63,614 nt of DNA from Phaeoceros laevis. Its lineage: Eukaryota > Anthocerotophyta > Anthocerotopsida > Notothyladales. The first letter of the stretch is position 1. The number at the start of each line of letters is the position of its first letter. Below the pieces are notes generated by a model. It was not told where the DNA came from. It searched no databases and saw only the letters and a list, made by a program, of their open reading frames with translations. The stretch spans positions 1 through 63,614 of the forward strand of contig JBNGIQ010009143.1 of NCBI GenBank assembly GCA_049999765.1. The letters are read 5' to 3'. Positions 1 to 10,403 of the stretch are shown in pieces. A program made the translations under genes and the position numbers.

Positions 1-228
1 CAAGAAGCCTGAGCCTCTAATCAAGACAGAGCTTGTGACTTGTTGTGTTGAGACGAAGAAACATAAACCTTGCAAAATTATGGTGACTCTCCCGAAAACC
101 AAGTGTTCTCGGCATAGCTAGGTTGCGGTAATAGTGATAGGGGGAGCTCTTTGGAAACATTCCCTTGAACTTATGCCTTCAAACTGTGTTGCAATTTACA
201 GAGGTTTAGGATGCTCCAAGGTTAATAT
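1..228. other. Left flank, no recognised gene
   Basis: This stretch lies outside the Copia-1 LTR. One plus frame is open from base 2 to about 118 and then hits TAG. Its short lysine- and cysteine-rich product resembles nothing I recognise. It could be the end of a gene or element that begins left of the window. I see no tRNA-like or repeat structure. Confidence 0.3.
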
Positions 229-490
229 TGATGTTTTTATAGAACGATAGATTGATTAACAGCGAGCACAAGGCATGAAATGTTCAGCAAAAGGCAATGC
301 ACTCGCGTGTGTGCGTGAGAGACATAGTGTAGCGGTTAGTCAGTTCTTGGTACGTAACTATCTTGTAGTTGTAACTACCATGTAACCCTAACTTACTCGA
401 ATCGAAAAACTACATCAATATATTTATTTATATGTTTTATACCTAATCTATATAAACCTAATTATGAGGTGCGAACCTAATCTATCCAAC
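229..490 (-). repeat. Copia-1 3' LTR
   Basis: Direct repeat of 6561-6822. On the element's strand it starts TGTTGGATAG and ends AACATCA. On the same strand it contains a TATA-like run (GTATAAAACATATAAATA) in the promoter part of the LTR. Confidence 0.93.
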
Positions 491-499
491 ACCCCCACT
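491..499 (-). other. Copia-1 polypurine tract
   Basis: On the minus strand the sequence AAGTGGGGG directly precedes the TGTTGG start of the 3' LTR. This is the normal place for plus-strand DNA priming. Copia-2 has the similar tract AAGTGGGAG. Confidence 0.75.
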
Positions 500-990
500 T
501 GAGCTCATCGTGATTAGGTTTCGATGGCGGCTGTCCTGCTACGCCTGCTGATTCTCGCCCGGCGGCCACTGCAATTGATGATGGCGGCTGTCGCCTGAAT
601 TGATGCTTTGTTGGTCAGTTGGGTCGCCCAGCTCGACTTGACACATGGCGCACCCTGCACAGGCAACGGACTTCCACAGCATCGGATCATCATACCTGCT
701 CTTCTGTCCAGCACAATTTCTGCGGAGGCGACTCTGTCTTTTCCACTTCTCAGCAGCTCAGCTTCAGCCAGAGGAGGCTTCTTCCGGTTGGTTCGCTCAA
801 GGGATGCACCATAGTTTGCCGTGGACACAACTGGGCACTGCCCTCATTCATCTGCAGAACAACTGGGCTCTACCTGCTGAGGATCGGCATCGACAACGAG
901 TCTACTCCTGGCTATACCAGCAACTAATATGCTGCAGATGCACTGTTTGAAGACCTAATCCAAGAAGATGCCATGGCGCCGCCTCACTGA
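500..990. other. Copia-1 region between RNase H and 3' LTR, no supported gene
   Basis: About 490 bp between the end of pol and the polypurine tract. Short ORFs exist on both strands, but none resembles the antisense membrane-segment ORF found in the same place in Copia-2, Copia-3 and Copia-4. I see nothing that supports a gene here. Confidence 0.5.
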
Positions 991-3900
991 TCAATCTTTG
1001 CAAGGTTGAAGACCTAGTCTACTTGCATGTTTGTTGTGCAGTTCCTTCGACAGGGCCTTCGTCAGTAGGTCAGCAGGATTATCTGCTGTAGGGATGTATT
1101 GAATGCGCATTTGTCCATCCGCCACCACCTCTCTTATGAAATGGTGGTGGATTTCTATATGCTTAGTCTTTGAATGAAACACTGGATTATGTGAGAGCGA
1201 TATCGCTCCCTGGTTGTCACAGTGGATCACTGTTGCCTCAGTCTGGGACATTCCTACATCAGATAAGTTTCTTCTGCACCAGATGGCCTCTTTTGCTGCT
1301 ACCGTAAGTGCTTTGTATTCAGCTTCGGTGCTAGAAGTAGAGATTGTATTTTGCTTCTTGCTCATCCAAGATATGGGACCACCTGCTAACAAGAAGACAT
1401 ATGCAGACAGGGACTTTCTGCTGTCTAAATCTGAAGCCCAGTCTGAGTCTGAATACCCCTCCAAGGTGAGCAACTTTCCCTCCATTCCTGCATAAACTAT
1501 GCCATGTGTTGGAGTCTGTTTAAGGTATCTAAATGTCCTCTTTACCTGACTCCAGTGTTCTGGTGTTGGGTTCTCCAGGAACTGCGACTCAAGGCTGACA
1601 GAAAAAGCGATGTCTGGTCTGGACACATTTGCAAGATAGATCAAGGTTCCTACTGCATGCCTGTACGGGGTCCTGGCCATATCTTCTGCTTCTTCATGTG
1701 TAAGGGGAGTCTGGCTCTGTGCAAGCTTGACACCAGTGGCCAGGGGAGTTGCTGACCCATTTGCATTCTCTAGATTAAATTTCTTTAAGCTATCTCTCAC
1801 GTACTTGTGCTGGCAAATGGTCAACTTCCTAACCTTTCTCTCTCTGGCAATCTCAATTCCAGGCACCAAGTGAGCTCTCCCAGCTCAGTCATCTCAAACT
1901 CCCTTCTAAGGAGCACTTTGACCTTTGGTAGCAAACTCTACCTGCCCTTGGTTGCAGCTAAGACCAAGTCATCCACGTACAGCAGTAAAATCAAGAATGC
2001 ATCTCCCTCAGTCATCACATACAGACCAGGGTCTGCTGTACCCTGCCTGAACCCCAACTGTTTCAGGTAAGAATCTATGCGTTGATTCCAAGCACGTGGG
2101 CTTTGTTTTAACCCATACAGGGTTTTCACCAACTGACACACCAAGTGTTCTGTTCCAGGCTTGATATAGCCCTCTGGCTGCTCCATGTACAAGTCTTCCT
2201 CCAGTTTCCCATGCAGGAAAGCAGTTTTTACGTCCATCTGCTCCAAGTCGAGATCAAGATGTGCTGCAAGTGCCAGCACCATTCTCAAGGTTGTGAACTT
2301 TACAACTGGAGCAAAAGTGTCATTAAAGTCCACTCTTGGGATCTGTGAGAAACCTCGAGCAACCAAGCGTGCTTTGTACCTCTCAATACTGCCATCTGCC
2401 TTCATTTTTCTTTTAAAGACCCACTTGCATGAGATGGGCTTGCGTCCCTTCGGCAGCTCCACCAGAAGCCAGGTACCATTCTGAATAATAGATGCATATT
2501 CATCATCTACAGCTTTCTTCCATTGCTTAGCTTCAGGTCCTGAGTATGCTTGTGTCAATGAAACAGGTTCAGAACCATCTGTGGTGGCTGCCAGCAGGGC
2601 CTGGATGTACGCATTCGAATGCTGAGTGACTTCATCTATCCCAGCGGTGCTGCTTGACAAATCTCCTGCAGGCTGGCCTTCAGAGGTCGCAAGTACACTC
2701 TCAGTTCTAGTCCTCAATGTTTTTGTTTTAACCTTCTTCACCCGCCAGTCCTCCATCTCCAATGGAGGCTCTTTCCACGGTTTATTCCTCTCTCTGAGAT
2801 TATAACGAGCTCGTGTTTCAACTGCAGGAACCTCCTCAACTATGGGTATTTCACCATCTACATCAGCATGCATATCAGATTCAGCTTGAATACCAGCTTC
2901 AACTTGCTGGTCCAGTCCAGGGTCGCCCGCAGGGGTGCTGTCCAATTCACCATTGTCAGGTTCAGGTGCGAAGGTTTCAACATTTTCTTCAAAGTAAGAA
3001 ACTTCCACATTTGTAGGTTCAGCATTCTCTCCTGCAGGGAACCACTCCAGGACATCTTCGTCCTCATTGTCAGGCTGATCCACTACCCCACCATCAGGAT
3101 TTGGACTGGAATCAGGTAAGGCTGTACTTGATAGCTTTAACAAACTCTTTTCATCAAAGATAACACTCCTTGCATGACTAACGACCCGTGACACAGGGTC
3201 ATACAGTTTGTATGCTTTTATACCATCAGTATACCCAATAAAAATTAACTTCTGAGCTCTGTCATGCAGCTTGGTCCGACGCTTGGGTTTGGGAACGAAG
3301 GCATAAGCAGGTGAACCAAAAATCCTTAAATGTTGAACAGTAGGCTTCCGACCCCACCAGGCCTCGAACGGAGTAGTACCAGGTAACACTCAAGTTGGCA
3401 GCTTGTTCAGTAAATAGTTGGCAGTGTTGATGGCCTCACCCCAGTATTGCCGAGGCAGACGTGCTTGCTTGAGCAGGGCTCGTGCTGTCTCCTGGAGGAG
3501 CTGGTTCTTCTTCTCAGCTACGCCATTGAGCTGTGCAATATACGGGACAGTCAGCTGGCGTTGGATGCCAAGACTCCGGCAATAAGCAGTGAACTCTCCT
3601 GAGGTATATTCCCCACCATTGTCGGATCGAAGGCATCGCAGACTGCGACCATGATGGCGCTCTCCTAATTGCAAATACTCCTTGAAGTGTTGCAGGGTCT
3701 CACTTTTATGCTTAAGAATATACAGCATGCAATAACGAGTGCAGTCATCAATGAATGTCAGGAAAAATGAGCCACCACCAATCGAAGGCACAGAGATGGG
3801 ACCACAAATGTCCGAGTGCACAAGCTCCAAGGGGACTGCAGCCCGATGTGCTCCTGATTTATCAAAAGGTAACTCATGATGCTTGCCATAAATGCAAGCC

Positions 3901-4535
3901 TCGCACAGGGGCAGATCCCCCACTTGTCCTGGAATCCCATCGGGATATAATGTGCTATTGGTCATGGCCAGGAGTTTGTTTCCATGCGGATGCCCACAGC
4001 GTAAATGCCAGACAGTTGCAACTTCCTCTGGAGACAAGTTCCCACTAATGCCTGCAACATGCAGCTCAGGTAACCTGCTCCCCACCAGGCTAAGTTGATA
4101 AATATCATTAACCGGGTAGCCTTCCGCAACAGCAACTCGCGGATCTCTACTCTCAACTATCGTGCATTTATCACCCTTGAACAGGACGTGCATGGGTAGG
4201 TCAGATGTCAACTTGCGTACTGACAGCAAGTTTTTCGTGACTGCAGGTACATGCAGGACATCTGCTAAATCCAAACTTCTGCCATGATGCAACTTCAAAG
4301 TTACTTTACCAGTCCCAAGAATAGGTAAAGTGCTCTCATCTCCCAACATTACTGACTGCGCTTCATTGTACGGTGTATAGTCACTAAAGCATGATTTGTT
4401 GTGGCAGATGTGCGCAGAGGCACCAGAATCAATAAACCAGTCTGGAGTTCGAAATCCAGACGTGGTGAGGCACACTGTCAGAATAACTTGTATAGGTTTC
4501 TTCTTCGGTGCATTCACAGCATGTGCCTCAGGCAC
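991..4535 (-). pseudogene. Copia-1 pol: protease-integrase-RT-RNase H
   Basis: The polyprotein would process itself, copy element RNA and integrate the cDNA. The protease has the active site FIDSGASAHIC near 4430. Integrase carries an acidic residue in LVHSDICGP, then RSDNGGEYTS and a downstream GVAEKKN. RT has QMDVKTAFLHG, the LYGLKQSPRAWNQR motif and the catalytic LLYVDDLVL. RNase H has DSDWASD and STSSTEAEY and ends at 991. Damage: a frameshift joining gag to pol near 4555, an in-frame TGA at 3390-3392 in a spot where CGA would fit (before PGTTPFEAWWG), and a frameshift between about 1940 and 1870 just after the RT active site. Outside these breaks the frame is open, so it was active recently. 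Confidence 0.9.
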
Positions 4536-5638
4536 CCCAGCAGCACCCTCCTTCCTAGGCTCTCCGCCTTCTTCTTACGGCAATCACGTGCCCAATGACC
4601 AGGTATTCCGCACCAGTTGCAATTACCTGTCCTCTTTGGATTGTTTGAGCTCTGTCCAGGTCCAGTTGACCTGCCCCCACGATTTGCATTCCATGAACCT
4701 CCTCTGCCTCTTTTGAAGGGTTTACCCCTACCAGCAAACAGGGCTTGCTGACCCTGTGTCTGCTGCCTTCCAGGTCGGGAGGCCAGCCGTGTGGCTTCCT
4801 CCTGCAGCATGGCTCCAACAACACCGTTAAATGTCATGGACTCTGCATCTACATTCAAGGCCTTTGAGATTCTTGCTTCGACCCTTGCCATGGCCTGCTG
4901 GCCAGTGACAAACGGACCATAACTTGGAGGTAACGAGCTTAGCAGCCTGCATGCTGCCTCATAATCCGTGACTTTCACTCCTGTAGAGCTCAACTTAGCA
5001 CGTGCAATGCGAAATCTTGCAATGTAGTGCTCAACCGACTCACCTTCCGTCATGCGCAGGCTGTGATACCGTGCAGACGCAGACATAGATGCAGCCATGT
5101 CGTGGGAGGCAAACATCATTGCCAGATGGTCCCACATGTCTTTTGCTGTGTCACTTGGGCCATCAGAGGCCTGCCTCAGCATCTCAGGGGCCAGGCCTGA
5201 CCTGATGAGGTTCCTGGCTTTGATGTCGCCAAGCGCCCACACTGGATAATCGGCTGAAGTCACTGCTGGTTTTTCTACATCTCCATTCACCACTGCCCAC
5301 AGGTTCTTTTCCTCCAGTGCTCCTTGCATTCTCATTACCCATATATCATACTCACTGCCCGTGACCAGTCTGTCCTTCTCTTTAAATCCTCCGCTGGTCA
5401 GTGCCTGCAGGGCAGAGAGCATGTCCTCTCTCGCTTTGTCTTCATCACCCATTTTTAAGCTTCTATACCACTTATAGTCTTCGTGTGAATAATGTGTGTT
5501 CACCGAGGCACGATCAGAAGCAGCATCAACCTGAGTGTTTAGGTCATCATCATCCTCACTGAAGTCAGAGAGTCCTACCTCCTGCGCTAGTCTCCTCAAC
5601 CATTCAGGTGTTGTGTATGAACTCTCCTGATCACTCAT
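4514..5638 (-). CDS. Copia-1 gag polyprotein
   Basis: Capsid/nucleocapsid protein, 374 codons from an ATG at 5638. It contains a UBN2/retrotran_gag-type region with KDRLVTGSEYDIWVMRMQ near residue 95 and a CCHC zinc knuckle CNWCGIPGHWARDC near residue 345, preceded by an arginine/glycine-rich stretch typical of nucleocapsid RNA binding. In Copia-2 gag and pol form one frame. Here the gag frame runs off into a different tail just after the zinc knuckle, so a 1-bp indel near 4555, not a programmed frameshift, best explains the separation from pol. A serine/aspartate-rich acidic N-terminus precedes the capsid region. Confidence 0.88.
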   Translation of the reverse strand: MSDQESSYTTPEWLRRLAQEVGLSDFSEDDDDLNTQVDAASDRASVNTHYSHEDYKWYRSLKMGDEDKAREDMLSALQALTSGGFKEKDRLVTGSEYDIWVMRMQGALEEKNLWAVVNGDVEKPAVTSADYPVWALGDIKARNLIRSGLAPEMLRQASDGPSDTAKDMWDHLAMMFASHDMAASMSASARYHSLRMTEGESVEHYIARFRIARAKLSSTGVKVTDYEAACRLLSSLPPSYGPFVTGQQAMARVEARISKALNVDAESMTFNGVVGAMLQEEATRLASRPGRQQTQGQQALFAGRGKPFKRGRGGSWNANRGGRSTGPGQSSNNPKRTGNCNWCGIPGHWARDCRKKKAESLGRRVLLGCLRHML

Positions 5639-5641
5639 AGA

Positions 5642-6190
5642 TCAGCAGCTCCCATCATGAGCTGTCTCAACTTGCTTTGACTGACACACTGCACAGGTTG
5701 GTTGACACTTCTTGGACTGACTTAACTGAGCGGCTCTGTCGTTTTCTTGCCAATTTGGCTTCATTATGACAAATATTTTCAAGTCAATTTGTTTCAAGTG
5801 TTCTTCTAACCTGGCAATATTGTCTGTCAAGGTATCCAAGGTGGTGAGAATGTGCTGGGTACGACAGAGGGCTGTACTGTTGATGTTATCAAGTCTCTGG
5901 GTCAAGTGGTGGACAGCAACTGCAAGGGATTCGTTTGATTCTCTGACAGGATGAGAAAAACGTTGTGGTGTGACAGGATCTCTCACAACAAACTGGTTTC
6001 TATTCTGGAGTGACCTACGATGGGCATGGATACTAGGATTGGCTGTTGCTCGCTCAGGAATTCTATTTAAAAGATCTCTCCAGTCAGGACGACCTTGTCT
6101 ACTAGGGGAAATATTGGTGACCTCATACGGGGGGACAGGATGGTAAATTCGTGACTCCGCTCCTCTATTCCTCCTACGACGGTGCGCCAT
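5642..6190 (-). CDS. Copia-1 pre-gag ORF b, basic/coiled-coil protein
   Basis: A 182-codon ORF between the 5' LTR and gag, in the same frame as gag and ending in TGA one codon before the gag ATG. It begins MAHRRRRNRG, which is very basic. A central helical stretch with leucine/isoleucine spacing (near residues 105-140, including NIARLEEHLKQIDL) looks like a coiled coil, and the tail has several cysteines (CQPTCAVCQ). Copia-2 has an ORF of similar size, place, basic start (MPRRRSRK) and helical middle. Function unknown. It could bind RNA or assist particle assembly, but that is only inference. Confidence 0.6.
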   Translation of the reverse strand: MAHRRRRNRGAESRIYHPVPPYEVTNISPSRQGRPDWRDLLNRIPERATANPSIHAHRRSLQNRNQFVVRDPVTPQRFSHPVRESNESLAVAVHHLTQRLDNINSTALCRTQHILTTLDTLTDNIARLEEHLKQIDLKIFVIMKPNWQENDRAAQLSQSKKCQPTCAVCQSKQVETAHDGSC

Positions 6191-6250
6191 TCCACATTCC
6201 CCTCCGATCCTAACTAATCTTCCTCGCTGTACAGGTCCAGCAATCAACAC

Positions 6251-6535
6251 TCAGGCGCGCCTAGCGACCTTCTTGCCGGATTTGCGCCTCCAAGCTAGGC
6301 GCAACCTTCTCTGCATTCTGAAGGTGTGAACTCGCGCTGACTGATCATTGGCTTGGCACAACAGCCAGGTATAGATACTCTCCAACACTGATGGATCAGC
6401 CCGCGCGTGACTCCGCAGAAGAACATACGCAAGGTCTGGATTCAACAGCGTGAGCAGGTAGCCCAGCCGCCCAGTGCATTGATCAATGTAATGCATGGTG
6501 CAGGCACCGACAGTATTGCGCAATTCCACCGGCAT
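6251..6535 (-). CDS. Copia-1 pre-gag ORF a, small protein
   Basis: A 94-codon ORF from an ATG at 6535, only 14 bases downstream of the primer-binding site, so it is the first ORF on the element's transcript. It ends at TGA 6251-6253 in the same frame as ORF b and gag. The product has a hydrophobic, probably helical middle (YLLTLLNPDLAYVLL) and a strongly basic C-terminus (RRKSGKKVARRA). Copia-2 carries a comparable first ORF of 61 codons with weak similarity at best. I recognise no family. Confidence 0.45.
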   Translation of the reverse strand: MPVELRNTVGACTMHYIDQCTGRLGYLLTLLNPDLAYVLLRSHARADPSVLESIYTWLLCQANDQSARVHTFRMQRRLRLAWRRKSGKKVARRA

Positions 6536-6548
6536 TGTGCCATTTAAG

Positions 6549-6560
6549 GCTCTGATACCA
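6549..6560 (-). other. Copia-1 primer-binding site
   Basis: On the minus strand the LTR end ACATCA is followed at once by TGGTATCAGAGC, the usual plant complement to the 3' end of initiator methionine tRNA. It fixes the 5' LTR boundary and the element's orientation. Confidence 0.9.
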
Positions 6561-6822
6561 TGATGTTTTTATAGAACGATAGATTGATTAACAGCGAGCA
6601 CAAGGCATGAATGTTCAGCAAAAGGCAATGCACTCGCGTGTGTGCGTGAGAGACATAGTGTAGCGGTTAGTCAGTTCTTGGTACGAAACTATCTTGTAGT
6701 TGTAACTACCATGTAACCCTAACTTACTCGAATCGACGAACTACATCAATATATTTATTTATATGTTTTATACCTAATCTATATAAACCTAATTACGAGG
6801 TGCGAACCTAATCTATCCAACA
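6561..6822 (-). repeat. Copia-1 5' LTR (promoter LTR)
   Basis: Nearly identical to 229-490. It differs by a one-base indel near CATGAATGTTC and a few substitutions (for example GGTACGAAAC against GGTACGTAAC). It carries the transcription start region of the element; TATA-like sequence lies around 6760-6775. Confidence 0.93.
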
Positions 6823-6834
6823 GCTCAGGCAGTA

Positions 6835-8331
6835 TTGGCATCCATTACGGACCCAGAGTTCCACGAACAAGTCATCGAATTTGACAAGGCTTCCACCAAG
6901 AACCAGACTGCGGAAGGAAACCTACCCACACTGATGGATGTTCTCTCTCTGGATGATTGGCTGAAGCTAGCAAATGCGTGTCACAATGATCTGCCAACGG
7001 GCTTGGAGAAACTCAAGAAAACTTTCTGTCCAGACGCTGCTTCCGGAGATGTTGGTTGCTGATGAGATTGCTGTCGAGGAAGGAGACAAGGCAAGAGACG
7101 AAATCGCCAAAGCCTTGGGCTTGAACGTGTACAGCAGGGAAGCCGCACCCTGTTTCAAGGAGGATGGAGAGTTCACACACCCGCTGAGCAAGAGGATGCG
7201 CATGTCAGAAGCTACCAAAAAAATTGCTGAAAGTAGCAAAAATGCAAACAAGCAGCATGCCCTCCAGGATCAGTGCACTGTGCCAACCACACCATCACGA
7301 GAACTGGAGGCCCAGCTGGGTAAGTGGGAGCATCGTGTTTGGGTTGCCACAAATGTCAATCTCTTGGCACCACTGGGCATTAATTCATGGCAAATCTTGG
7401 GCAACTTGACGGAGGAGGAGATGGAAGAATGCAGGGTTCGGGCATTCTCCGGAGATGTCTCTATCGTCAGTCCAATACAAGTTGCCAACAGCCCTGATAT
7501 CTGCATCTTTGATGTAGACTGTCCATACCACCGCCCTATGGGTGTTAGGTGCAAGAAGCACATGCAGACTGGGAACTTGCGGCTAGCTCCAGTTAAACAT
7601 AGCAACTTGCTGTGGAACTGGAATCGTCCTTTCGCCAAGTGCCTCTGCTCCGATGTCGGAATCCCTGTTGGCAAGAAAAAGCCTTGCAACGCAAGCATTC
7701 TGTGGTGGGATCATGCCATATACTATATGGCCAACAACCTTGATCTATTCTTCCCGGATGTTCCTACGCTCCTAGGAAAATGGACTGTGTTCCTAATTTT
7801 CCTTACTCTTAGCTCCAACCGGGAAATGATCAAAGCCCAGGTTACATTTCTTCACATTCGTGATATGATGCTGAGAGCAGCAAAGGAGTTGGCAAAGGAT
7901 GCCAACTAGACTCTGCTGGCCGAGTACGGAGATGCACAAGGATCTCGATACATCGAGAAACTTCTCAAACCTACTGATTTCACTGAGGAATGTGAAAGGC
8001 GGGAGAGAAACCAGTCCATGGCGCGCAAGCCCAAGTACAAAGACACATGCACAAGAAGAAGGGCTCTGAGGGCATTCAAACTTATGGGCACTGAGGACGG
8101 GGCAAGACCTCAATGGCTCCATTCCGGGGAACTGGCCGCGGCACAGGACGAGGGTTCTTTGACCGTCGGCCCCCGCCGACACCTCGACCTAAAGCGCCTC
8201 TCACACCGGGTGCTAGCTCTTCTGGAAGCTCTGGGCTAGCCACTGATCCTGGCAGCACTACTGGCTCTAACAGGATCCTCCCGCGCTACAATCCTGCTCA
8301 TGGTGGCCGTAACTTGGTTGATGAGTGGTAG
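6835..8331 (+). pseudogene. Unrecognised gene family, copy A (broken)
   Basis: An open frame from 6835 gives way by overlap near 6974-7062 to a second frame running to 7909; readable protein continues in shifted frames to a stop at 8331. The core (about 7040-7400) is clearly related to copy B at the right edge of the window: both share MLVA(D/N)E, a (W/G)(Q/E)FxHPL segment and NVNLLAPL(G/S)IxSWQIL. Downstream is a Cys/His-rich segment (CPYHRPMGVRCKKH, then CLCSDVG and KKKPCN) that might bind a metal. The last part is rich in Arg, Gly and Pro (TGRGFFDRRPPPTPRPK). I do not recognise the family. Two copies in one window full of transposons suggest a mobile-element ORF, perhaps a gag-like protein. 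Confidence 0.5.
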
Positions 8332-8419
8332 AAAGATAGGCTGGTCTTTTGAGCTTTGTCTTGTTATGTGTCTTGTACGAGATGCTACAACAATATTCAT
8401 TCAGCATTCGCTACCTTAA
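8332..8419 (+). other. Junction between copy A and Gypsy-1
   Basis: A short T-rich stretch after the last stop of the unrecognised gene and before readable Gypsy-1 RNase H sequence. No LTR, target-site duplication or other boundary signal is visible, so the exact breakpoint is unknown. Confidence 0.3.
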
Positions 8420-8422
8420 AGG

Positions 8423-9990
8423 TACAGAAAAATAGGGTTGCAAATGCATTAAGTAGGATCCAGTTGAATGAGCTTGTTGCTAGCAAAATCGATGTACTGG
8501 CACAATGGATACCAAATACTATACAACCCCTCCATACAGATACCTTTGCACAGCAAGCTAAGGAATTACCGAAGAGAGAGGAAGCGGGTTGGGATATGCA
8601 AGGAGATCTTCTATACAGAAATGGTAAACTTTACATTCCGCCAGTTCAAGATATTAGAAGCATGCTAATCAGGGAAGCTCATAACACACCATCTGAAGGT
8701 CACCCAGGCGTTCAAAGTACCCAACAGGCACTAGCCAGACAATACTTCTAGCCCGACATGAACAAAGAAGTGCGAATACATGTCAGGGAGTGCGACATCT
8801 GTCAACGCATAAAACACTCACGAACCAAAGTAGGGGGACTTCTGCAGCCACTTCCCATTCCAAACAAAGCCATGGCGACAAGCCACTATGGACTTCATCA
8901 CGGGACTACCAGTTACACGAGAAGGATATAATGCCATACTTGTATTTACTAATAAATTGACTAGGATGGTGCATTTAGTACCTACTAGAGAATCATGCAC
9001 AGTAGAGGAGACAACTCAATTATATCTGCGACACGTGTACAGGCTACACGGGCTACCCAAGTCAATCCTCAGTGACAGAGATGGACGGTTCACTCCACAC
9101 TTTTGGCGGGCACTACATAAAGCATTAGGTACACGGTTATGTATGTCGACAGCATATCCCCCGCAAACCGATGGTGCAACTGAACGAGTAAACCAAACTA
9201 TCGAAGACTTTCTTAGAGCACATTCTAGCAGTCATCAAGAATTATGGGAACACTATTTACACTTTGCTGAGTTTGCATTTAACAATGCCATTGCTTCTGC
9301 AACAGGTTTCACCTTTCTTTCTCAATGCTGGGCAAGATCCTGATACTTTACTTACAGCTGCTTTGCCACAAGTTGAAAACACCCCAGCAGCAACGGACTA
9401 CCTTCAGCCCGCATACAAGCCCAGCACCTGGCCCGGCAGCAAGCACTGGAAGCTCAAAATAGGCAAGCACAGTATGCAAACCGACATAGGCGTGCTGTTT
9501 AATTCCAGGTTGGTGATTTTGTCATGCTCTCTACAAAATATATTGCATTACCAGCTCATGCGATCAGAAAACTCTGTGATCGCTACATCAGACCTTACAA
9601 GGTCCTACAGGCTGTTGGCTAGGTGGCATACAGACTGGAGCTCCCGCTCCAGTTGAAGATACACCCTACCTTCCATGTCTCCTTACTCAGACCATATTAT
9701 GGCACTCCACTTGGAAGACCACCACCAACGGGGGGACATTCTATGGGGTGTAAACTCCTTCAAATATCAACAACAACAACCAACATGGGACACATGAGAT
9801 GAAGAATTCGAAGTTGAGCGAATCCTTCGACATCGGACAGTCAGGCGCCGTCTACAATTTCTGGTGTTGTGGAGGGGCTATCCTCCATCAGACGCAACTT
9901 GGAAACCCGTCCACAACTTATCCAATGCACTGGAAGTTCTATAGCCCTATGCTTAAGAACATCATCTCTAGCTACCAAGCTTCGGGGGCA
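8423..9990 (+). pseudogene. Gypsy-1 RNase H end, integrase and chromodomain
   Basis: The first frame (to 8751) holds the RNase H/integrase linker and an integrase zinc-finger start (H..HPGVQS), stopped by TAG where TGG would fit; the CDIC part of the finger follows. The integrase core has all three acidic residues: MDFITGLP near 8888, SDRDGRF near 9070 and TDGATERVN near 9170. The frame then breaks near 9310. The C-terminal part reads on in other frames (KIHPTFHVSLLRPYYG near 9655) and ends in a chromodomain at about 9800-9950 with FEVERIL, then LVLWRGYPPSDATW. Chromodomains of this kind direct insertion to marked chromatin. Confidence 0.82.
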
Positions 9991-10014
9991 AAGCTTCCAC
10001 CCCCCCGGGGTGAG

Positions 10015-10390
10015 TGTCATGGTTAACTAGGGTAAACGTATAGTTTAAAAGATAGATAGGTAAATGTAAATGCATAGTTGAGGGTAAATATAAATAAGGG
10101 TAGGTAATAGAAATCAGTAGAAGCTACGCGAATAACTACGTGTCCGACACTCAATAACGGGGGCTAAAAAACCTACACCTGTACCTTTTCGGGCAAGTAT
10201 AAAAGCCCTCATGAAATCCTAGAGGGCCCCCGGCTATGCCACATTCTCGATCCAGCGTCAATTGTTACACTCCTCTTCTAGCACTTCAAGCAACTCAAAG
10301 GTGTGCATGCTTCCTTGAGGGCATTCAACGCTGCATCTCCCGCTTGCAGCAGCCCGCCCCTGCACCCGCTCGTCTTTGCACTAGCGTGTT
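10015..10390 (+). repeat. Gypsy-1 3' LTR (end uncertain)
   Basis: Begins TGTCATGGTTAACTAGGG directly after a C/G run, as in Gypsy-2 (TGTTAGGG) and Gypsy-4 (TGTTACGGTAACT). A clear TATA box, TATAAAAG, lies at 10198-10205. The right end cannot be fixed because the 5' LTR is missing. Confidence 0.6.
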
Positions 10391-10403
10391 CCCATCAGTC
10401 ACT

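Larger units (their letters stand above)
229..6822 (-). mobile_element. Copia-1, Ty1/copia LTR retrotransposon
   Basis: Two direct 262-bp LTRs (229-490 and 6561-6822) bracket a minus-strand internal region in the order pre-gag ORFs, gag, protease, integrase, reverse transcriptase and RNase H; integrase before RT defines Ty1/copia. A primer-binding site complementary to initiator Met tRNA lies directly inside the right-hand (5') LTR and a polypurine tract inside the left-hand LTR. The LTRs differ at only about five positions by eye, so insertion is recent. The coding region has one in-frame TGA and two frameshifts. The flanking pentamers (AATAT left, GCTCA right) do not match, so no target-site duplication is visible. 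Confidence 0.93.
8420..10390 (+). mobile_element. Gypsy-1, 5'-truncated Ty3/gypsy chromovirus
   Basis: Only the 3' part remains: the RNase H end (VANALSRIQ), the integrase zinc finger and core, a chromodomain and the 3' LTR. Gag, protease and most of RT are gone. Readable sequence begins about 8420 right after the unrecognised gene. The 3' LTR starts at 10015 after a C/G-rich tract; with no second copy its end is uncertain, set here just before the methyltransferase relic. Its integrase and chromodomain resemble those of Gypsy-2, so the two belong to related lineages. Confidence 0.8.

Noticed and set aside
514-828. Minus-strand ORF in the Copia-1 region before the 3' LTR
   Set aside because: Tested as a counterpart of the antisense membrane ORF; it is in sense orientation, lacks a hydrophobic segment and shares no motif.
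4514-4560. Programmed frameshift between Copia-1 gag and pol
   Set aside because: Copia-2 gag-pol is one continuous frame across this point, and the shifted frame restores the expected residues, so a simple indel is more likely.
6974-7909. Tyrosine-recombinase or helicase assignment for the unrecognised family
   Set aside because: I looked for R..HxxR..Y and Walker motifs and found none in either copy, so no function is assigned.
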